The notes under the pieces were generated by a model. The model searched no databases. It was not told the origin of the DNA and was given only the letters and a program-made list of their open reading frames with translations. Shown piece after piece: positions 59,021-64,000 of a stretch of 64,000 bases of DNA. A program made the position numbers and the translations under genes. Numbering within the stretch: the stretch's first letter is position 1; every line of letters begins with the position of its first letter. The stretch comes from JAHEKD01 sp965204695 (lineage in GTDB: Bacteria; Pseudomonadota; Gammaproteobacteria; Arenicellales; JAHEKD01): the NCBI GenBank assembly GCA_965204695.1, contig OZ242007.1, positions 3,286,001-3,350,000 on the forward strand, given 5' to 3'.

Positions 59021-59627
59021 GTTTTTATTTGCACAATATTCGCAGTATCCTCCACTTTTTATTTATTTAGAAGCCACAGCAATTTTCTTTGGAATCCTGT
59101 CGGTTTGGTTTTCTTGGCAAAATAGTGTTCTAGTTTTTCCAGCAGGCATTATTAGTACCTCGATATTTATATACATCCTGCTGGTTAGCTCGCTGCTGGG
59201 TGATATGCTGATTAATGCCTACTATTTTGTGATGAGTATTTATGGTTGGTTTTATTGGACCCGCGGAGATTCAGAGCAATTGGAAACACCAATTACCGAG
59301 GTGACCAATCAGGATAAGAAAATCTGTTTGGCTATATTTTTAGCATCTATTGGTGCTGTGCTAGTTATTTATGGTTTGTCTCAGCGGTTAACTTCGTGGA
59401 CGGCCTATGCTGATACGTTTACAACAGCGGTGTTTTTTGTGGGCATGTGGCTTATGGCAAAACGAAAAATTCAGCATTGGTTATGTTGGATATTGGGTGA
59501 TGTCATATCAGTGCCCCTTTATGCTTATAAAGGCCTGATGTTAACAAGCGTGCAGTTTCTAATATTCACGATAATGGCTGTATTTGGTTACAGAAAGTGG
59601 CGTAAAGTCCTGGCGCAGTCAACCTAA
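59004..59627 (+). CDS. PnuC/PnuT family vitamin transporter
   Basis: 207 residues from the ATG at 59004, which overlaps the preceding gene. Seven hydrophobic segments fill the chain. Family hallmarks are FFGILSVWFSWQNSVLVFPAG near residue 30, NAYYFVMSIYGWFYW near residue 76 and the late WLCWILGDVISVPLYAYKG near residue 165. PnuC moves nicotinamide riboside and PnuT moves thiamine by facilitated diffusion; the adjoining thiamine-binding protein makes thiamine the more likely substrate, which is inference. Confidence 0.82.
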   Translation: MNQVFEFLFAQYSQYPPLFIYLEATAIFFGILSVWFSWQNSVLVFPAGIISTSIFIYILLVSSLLGDMLINAYYFVMSIYGWFYWTRGDSEQLETPITEVTNQDKKICLAIFLASIGAVLVIYGLSQRLTSWTAYADTFTTAVFFVGMWLMAKRKIQHWLCWILGDVISVPLYAYKGLMLTSVQFLIFTIMAVFGYRKWRKVLAQST

Positions 59628-59719
59628 AGCTCAACTAAGAATCAGATCAGCTTAATCTTTTATACTAATCACGGCATTCTTGGTTTGAGGCTGTAAGGAC
59701 TCTAGATGTTCATAACACA

Positions 59720-60520
59720 CTAGAAACTATATTCCAGTGTTAACCCAATTTCTGCTGTGAGTTCATCTCCCTCATCTGTAATCAATGGACTGTCACTAGC
59801 TTCAGAAAAATAATATTCCAGTGAGATTTGAGTGCCGATAGACCAGTTTTCAGTGAGTTCATAGTTGTTAGCGATGTTCAAGGTGGCAGATTTTAATCCT
59901 GATCCTGGCCTGTATTCTGCCAGTCCCGTTGCTTGAGATTCAGAGGGTTTGACACCGAATTCGGTTCGCATATGCTCAGAATCAGCACCGCTAATGTCCA
60001 TCCAAATAAAAGAATCAAATCGTTCAGACCATTCAATCCGCTTGCCGGCTGCTAGAAACCAGACCAATCCTTTGCCATTGTCTTCAATGTCATATTGCAA
60101 TGCTATGGCCCCGAAGTAATCGCCCCATTGTTTGGTTAAGGTGGTTTGCAGTTCAATGGTGTCTTCAATTTCATCAAATCCAGTCAAAGTATCATCGTCT
60201 TCGTCATCTCTTTCTTCCTCGTATTCAAGAACTGTACTGAAAACCAGATCATCTTGTGATTGAAAATGTGCACCAATTTCTCCCAAGGAAATAAAATATC
60301 GATGTCCCGCATTGGATAAATAAGTAGCGCTGAGTTCCAATTCGGGTTCAGTGACATATTTATCTGAGCCGGCGTAGGTTGGTTCATATTCCACCCCAAT
60401 TGTAGCCTCAAAGTACCACTGCTCACGTTCTTCATTCATATATTGCCAGGGATTGACAGCCCAGCTGTTCAAGGGAATTAGAGAAACAGCAATAAGAATT
60501 GACGTTAATTTGATCTTCAT
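59720..60520 (-). CDS. MipA/OmpV family outer membrane protein
   Basis: 266 residues. A signal peptide (about 1-21, ending SWA) precedes a beta-barrel rich in alternating polar and hydrophobic strands, with the terminal aromatic motif GLTLEYSF expected of an outer membrane protein. Segments such as YFEATIGVEYEPTYAGSDK and NIANNYELTENWSIGTQISL fit the MipA/OmpV family, which includes scaffold proteins for peptidoglycan enzymes and small-molecule porins. An acidic DDEDDD loop is present. It is divergent from a membrane-bound LuxR-type regulator 101 bp away. Confidence 0.82.
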   Translation of the reverse strand: MKIKLTSILIAVSLIPLNSWAVNPWQYMNEEREQWYFEATIGVEYEPTYAGSDKYVTEPELELSATYLSNAGHRYFISLGEIGAHFQSQDDLVFSTVLEYEEERDDEDDDTLTGFDEIEDTIELQTTLTKQWGDYFGAIALQYDIEDNGKGLVWFLAAGKRIEWSERFDSFIWMDISGADSEHMRTEFGVKPSESQATGLAEYRPGSGLKSATLNIANNYELTENWSIGTQISLEYYFSEASDSPLITDEGDELTAEIGLTLEYSF

Positions 60521-60621
60521 AAATATATGCTCATTAGTGTCATTAAGTACACTAAAATAGTTAAAGCATAGAATTTAGTGAATCCAGCAAATGTCAGTAA
60601 TTAGAAAACCTCTTTGAATTC

Positions 60622-61197
60622 ATGGGCTTACTTTCTGCATATCGAACGTCTGCACAATCAGAAGTTAAAACTAAATCTCAAAAAATTGAACGATATGTGC
60701 TCTCAGCGCTGATCATCTTGGTGATTATTCTTGCCATTCTCGACATCTTCGAAGATTCTCAACAAGGTCATGCGCTACTGGATCTTCTCGGAGATTCGAT
60801 GTTCATGGCTCTTATCGTTTTGGTGCTGTTTTACTTGTGGAAGATAACACCATTGTCGTTGATCAAGCAGAATAAACAACTAGTCAAAGAAATTTCCACG
60901 CGCAATCAACAGGCGGCTCAATGGCAACAACGAGCTTCCCGATTGATGGCAGGTTTGAGTGAGATGGTCAATGATCAATTTAGTCAGTGGAGTTTGTCTG
61001 AGGCGGAAAAAGAGGTGGCCTTATTGTTGTTAAAGGGATTAAGTCATACGCAAATTGCCCAGGCACGCAACACAAAAAGTAGAACCGTCAGGCAACAAGC
61101 CGCTTCCATTTACCAAAAGGCAAATTTAAGCGGCAGAGCTGAATTGTCGGCTTTTTTCCTTGAAGATTTATGGTTAAACGATAGTCAATCAGGCTAA
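60622..61197 (+). CDS. Membrane-anchored LuxR-type transcriptional regulator
   Basis: 191 residues. Two transmembrane helices (about 28-45 and 57-76) are followed by a coiled coil (about 82-115) and a C-terminal LuxR-type helix-turn-helix (about 127-180; LSEAEKEVALLLLKGLSHTQIAQARNTKSRTVRQQ). The HTH would sit in the cytoplasm, tethered to the membrane, with only about ten residues exposed outside. It lacks a receiver domain. The gene is divergent from the OmpV-type porin gene and may control it. Its stop overlaps the convergent hydrolase by 4 bp. Confidence 0.82.
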   Translation: MGLLSAYRTSAQSEVKTKSQKIERYVLSALIILVIILAILDIFEDSQQGHALLDLLGDSMFMALIVLVLFYLWKITPLSLIKQNKQLVKEISTRNQQAAQWQQRASRLMAGLSEMVNDQFSQWSLSEAEKEVALLLLKGLSHTQIAQARNTKSRTVRQQAASIYQKANLSGRAELSAFFLEDLWLNDSQSG

Positions 61198-62045
61198 CCG
61201 TTGTTTTGCTCAATAAATTGATTTACTAATTCTGCTATTTTTTCCGGTTGATCCTCCATGGCGAAATGGCCGCATTCTGACAAAATGGTTAAGTTTGACC
61301 CCGGAATAGCGGCATGTAACTTATGAGCCCATTCAATCAGTTGCCAGGCATCATTTTCACCCCAAATCAGTTGTACTGGCTGGTTGCCTAATTCTGCTAA
61401 CCGATCTGTGATTTCTTCGGTATGGCGGCTATCGTAATGCATGACCTGATGTTGGAAGAAGCTGGCTTGGCCGACTGGGCCTGAAATCATTTCGATATAA
61501 TCTTTCATGGCTGTATTTTTCAATCCCTCTTTGTTATAAACGGCGGATTCCAGCCAATTAGTGAAATGGGTACGATGATCCGCATCGGAGGCGTTGATCA
61601 GCGATTCTAAGCCTTGTTGCATTTGCGCTTTGGTTCTTTTTGAGGGCCAACTGTCAAAACTCACTGAATCAATGATAGTCAGTGTTTTAACTCTTTCGGG
61701 ATTGAAAATTGCATAACGCATGGCAATCCCACCAGCGATATCATGACTGACAATATGTGCATTTTCTAAATCCCAGTAATCGAGCAAACCTTGCAGTATT
61801 TCCACCTGAGCTGAAACAGAAGTGTCTATTTCTGGATTATGTGGTCGTTCTGAGTAACCATAACCAAGTAAATCAAATAAATAAACTTTATGCCCAGCGG
61901 CAGTCAGTGTAGGTAAGACATTTCGCCAGATATGGGAAAAAGAGGGAGTCCCGTGAATCAAGATAACAGGTGAGCCTTCACCGTGACTGCCACAGGCTAT
62001 TCGATAGCCGTTGATCAGTACGTTTTCAGTAACTAATTTGGTCAT
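61194..62045 (-). CDS. Alpha/beta hydrolase with Asp nucleophile (dehalogenase/epoxide-hydrolase-like)
   Basis: 283 residues from the ATG at 62043-62045; the frame continues upstream but the extension is a poor leader. The oxyanion motif HGTPS is at 31-35. The nucleophile elbow reads SHDIAGG, putting D102 where most hydrolases have Ser, the feature of haloalkane and fluoroacetate dehalogenases and epoxide hydrolases. LIWGEND (acid region, D232) and ECGHF (H260) complete the triad. The substrate is unknown. It is divergent from a LysR regulator 104 bp away, which probably controls it. Confidence 0.82.
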   Translation of the reverse strand: MTKLVTENVLINGYRIACGSHGEGSPVILIHGTPSFSHIWRNVLPTLTAAGHKVYLFDLLGYGYSERPHNPEIDTSVSAQVEILQGLLDYWDLENAHIVSHDIAGGIAMRYAIFNPERVKTLTIIDSVSFDSWPSKRTKAQMQQGLESLINASDADHRTHFTNWLESAVYNKEGLKNTAMKDYIEMISGPVGQASFFQHQVMHYDSRHTEEITDRLAELGNQPVQLIWGENDAWQLIEWAHKLHAAIPGSNLTILSECGHFAMEDQPEKIAELVNQFIEQNNG

Positions 62046-62149
62046 GTTTATTCTCCGATTAAGTGATGAGAAAAGTTTAAGAAGAAATAGAACTTGACAC
62101 AAATGTCATATTTTAATTAAATAATTAAAATTAGTCATATAAAACGATT

Positions 62150-63004
62150 ATGTCAGCCAAACTTGATATTGATTCACTGCATACACTCAAAGCCGTTGCC
62201 GAACTTGGAGGGGTAACGCGTGCTGCTGATTATCTGGCGCTATCCCAATCGGCAGTCAGTCACAAAATACGACGTTTAGAGCAGAATATTAACTGCTCTT
62301 TACTTGAACGTAGAGCAGGTGCACCTTTGTTGACTAAAGCGGGACAACGATTGCTCGATTATGCCAACAGAATTATTGACCTTCACAATGAAGCACTTTC
62401 AACGTTAGGTAACAAACATTTATCGGGTCAAATTCGCATCGGGACTACAGAAGATATTACCAGTTCATCTTTAGCACGGATTTTAGGTCGTTTTACCCGA
62501 CTTTATCCTTCGGTGAATATTGCAGCTCATGTTGAGCAAAGCCTTGAGCTGGAGAAAAAACTTATTGCCGGTGAAATTGATTTGGCAGTTATGCAATTAT
62601 TCGCAGATCAAGTGCTGGAGTCAGACATTGTTTATCATCGTGATTCATTGATTTGGGTAAGCGGTTTAGATTTCAATTTCAAACAGGACCAACCTCTACC
62701 GTTTATCGCGTTTGATCAGAATTGTTTTTATCGTCAATGGGCATTCGAACAGGCTGCGCTCAATAGAGTCAATTTGAAAACTATCCTGCAATGTCCCAGC
62801 ACTTCTGGTGTTTGTAATGCCGTTGAAGCGGATTTAGGTATCTCGTTGATCAGTCAACACAATATGCGTACTAGCATGAAACGATTAGATCAGGAGTTGC
62901 CTAAACCACCAGATGTTGCTTATGTTGTTCGTTCGCGAACCGATAAATATTCAAAAATTCAACAGGCTTTAATTGATGAAATTCTGAATGAGGTTTCTTC
63001 CTGA
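62150..63004 (+). CDS. LysR family transcriptional regulator
   Basis: 284 residues with an N-terminal winged HTH (about 5-65, TRAADYLALSQSAVSHKIRRLEQ) and a LysR substrate-binding domain (about 92-280). The effector domain opens with SGQIRIGTTEDITSSSLARIL, the usual interface strand. It is transcribed away from the Asp-nucleophile alpha/beta hydrolase gene, the typical layout for LysR control. The effector is unknown. It converges on the PEP mutase family gene with a 22-bp gap. Confidence 0.9.
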   Translation: MSAKLDIDSLHTLKAVAELGGVTRAADYLALSQSAVSHKIRRLEQNINCSLLERRAGAPLLTKAGQRLLDYANRIIDLHNEALSTLGNKHLSGQIRIGTTEDITSSSLARILGRFTRLYPSVNIAAHVEQSLELEKKLIAGEIDLAVMQLFADQVLESDIVYHRDSLIWVSGLDFNFKQDQPLPFIAFDQNCFYRQWAFEQAALNRVNLKTILQCPSTSGVCNAVEADLGISLISQHNMRTSMKRLDQELPKPPDVAYVVRSRTDKYSKIQQALIDEILNEVSS

Positions 63005-63026
63005 TTTTGGTTGTTAAAGGCTAGAC

Positions 63027-63845
63027 TCAACTTTGTTCAAACTTACTGAAGTGGTTTTCTAATTCACTAAACTCAACAACATTTGATAGAGCAGTAAATT
63101 CACCACGTTCAATTATTTCATTTGCGCTATTAATCAGAGCACCATAAGCTGCCAATGCAAATTTAGAACCAATGCTGATGCGTTTGACACCTGCGTTGCT
63201 TAATGTATCAAGAGTTAGGGTGTCATCGAGCGTTTCTATAACTACGTTAACGGGTTTTGTCAGTGACTGGCAAATTAGTTGAATTGTGTCGAGATTACTA
63301 ATACCTGGAGCATAGAGTACATCTGCTCCAGCCTTCTCAAAGGCTTGAAGACGTAAAATTGTGTCGTCAAGATCAGTAATGTTCCAAACAAAATTTTCTG
63401 CCCGGGCTGTTAATACAAAATCAAACTCTAAAGTGCTTTTAGCTTCTGCGGCAGCATAAATACGTTCAACAGCCAACTCAAAATCAAAAATTGGATGATT
63501 AGTCTGGCCTGTGTGATCTTCTATTGAACAACCGACCAGACCAATTGCAGCGGCTTCATGAATGGTCCCGGCAACGTCTTGAGGATTATCAGCAAAGCCT
63601 TTTTCCAGATCAGCAGAAACAGGTAAATCGGTTGCTTCAACTATAGCTTTACAATGTGCTAAGGTTTGTTCCTTGGAGACTTTTCCATCTCCTAAGCCGA
63701 GTGAATGTGCCATACCAGAACTGGTGGTTGCCAAAGCTTCGAAACCAAGAGAGGCTAAAATACGAGCACTACCAATATCCCAAGGATTAGGCAGTATAAA
63801 GGCCTTTTCCTGGTGGTGGAGCGAACGAAAAGAGGAGTTTTTCAC
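63027..63845 (-). CDS. Isocitrate lyase/PEP mutase family protein
   Basis: 272 residues, start GTG at 63843-63845. The TIM-barrel family has the segment LPVSADLEKGFADNPQDVA near residue 75 and GCSIEDHTGQ near 108, with the metal-site Asp and the conserved Glu-Asp, and TARAENF near 148. Family members include PEP mutase, methylisocitrate lyase and oxaloacetate decarboxylase. The gating-loop cysteine motif of isocitrate lyases (KKCGH) is absent, pointing to the shorter oxaloacetate decarboxylase-like or uncharacterised branch. No phosphonate genes are nearby. Confidence 0.85.
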   Translation of the reverse strand: MKNSSFRSLHHQEKAFILPNPWDIGSARILASLGFEALATTSSGMAHSLGLGDGKVSKEQTLAHCKAIVEATDLPVSADLEKGFADNPQDVAGTIHEAAAIGLVGCSIEDHTGQTNHPIFDFELAVERIYAAAEAKSTLEFDFVLTARAENFVWNITDLDDTILRLQAFEKAGADVLYAPGISNLDTIQLICQSLTKPVNVVIETLDDTLTLDTLSNAGVKRISIGSKFALAAYGALINSANEIIERGEFTALSNVVEFSELENHFSKFEQS

Positions 63846-63934
63846 GAATCAACTCAGATTTTATATTTTCAATTTTATTATTTCATATCTATAGTCTTTA
63901 TATTCAACAAATATAAACAATTTAATAATAATAA

Positions 63935-63960
63935 GATTCCTCGGCAGGCTCGGGATGACA
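63935..63960. repeat. Degenerate palindromic element near window end
   Basis: GATTCCTCGGCAGGCTCGGG followed by ATGACA matches the end pattern of the 45.6 kb elements (GGGATGACA and ATTCC arms). ATTCC pairs with GGGAT using one G-T pair. The element lies in intergenic sequence downstream of the last start codon. Confidence 0.45.
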
Positions 63961-64000
63961 TATTTATTATTTAGCCCATGTAAAAACACTTATCATTATC

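Overview
This 64 kb window is chromosomal DNA from a low-to-moderate GC gammaproteobacterium, probably marine or aquatic. The placement rests on core gene blocks typical of Gammaproteobacteria: aroQ-accB-accC-prmA, dusB-fis, dapF-DUF484-xerC, hspQ, zapE, nudE, waaA and hemF. Genus cannot be fixed from the sequence alone. No rRNA, tRNA, CRISPR array or prophage was seen. Gene density is high, with many 1-4 base overlaps that imply translational coupling.

Layout. 1-10 kb is a metabolic and accessory zone: a cut-off fatty acid desaturase, a class II aldolase with a divergent LysR regulator, DinB, acyltransferase, MOSC and AEC transporter genes, a GFA protein, a PlsC acyltransferase fused to a winged-helix-like tail, a glycosyltransferase/P-loop kinase pair, and dimethylargininase. 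10.2-17.1 kb is a complete MoxR-DUF58-DUF4381-BatA-BatB/C-BatD operon. 17.5-21.2 kb is a zinc-uptake locus of the ZrgA type (His-rich periplasmic protein, ABC ATPase, FtsX-type permease, DUF3299) headed by a nearly perfect Zur box. 22-28 kb holds a TSUP transporter, an Lrp regulator divergent from a PutA without the DNA-binding domain, and an unusual LysM/solute-binding protein.

29-42.8 kb is the housekeeping core: aroQ-accBC-prmA, a zinc-ribbon DUF3426 membrane protein, dusB-fis, purH and purD facing purE-purK plus a phospholipase A2-like lipoprotein, then tsaC-hemF-waaA. 43-45.6 kb is one large exported CSLREA/beta-helix protein followed by a tract of palindromic repeats. 46-51 kb carries tolC, hspQ, zapE, nudE, and a 2-oxoglutarate oxygenase divergent from an XRE-cupin regulator. 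At 51.2-53.1 kb a LysE-family exporter gene is cut by a 1260-bp IS3-family (IS407-like) element with a clean 4-bp target duplication; the element's own transposase is frameshifted. 53-64 kb carries cysQ, dapF-DUF484-xerC-InaA kinase, a small RHH/coiled-coil gene pair with candidate operator repeats, a thiamine-binding protein with a PnuC/PnuT transporter, an OmpV-type protein divergent from a membrane-anchored LuxR regulator, an Asp-nucleophile alpha/beta hydrolase with a LysR regulator, and a PEP mutase/isocitrate lyase family enzyme.

The features most worth follow-up are the RHH/coiled-coil pair with its 12-bp direct repeats, the LysM/solute-binding fusion, the PlsC/winged-helix fusion, the duplicated GYW domain in the large exported protein, the IS insertion, and a structured 127-bp element between accC and prmA.
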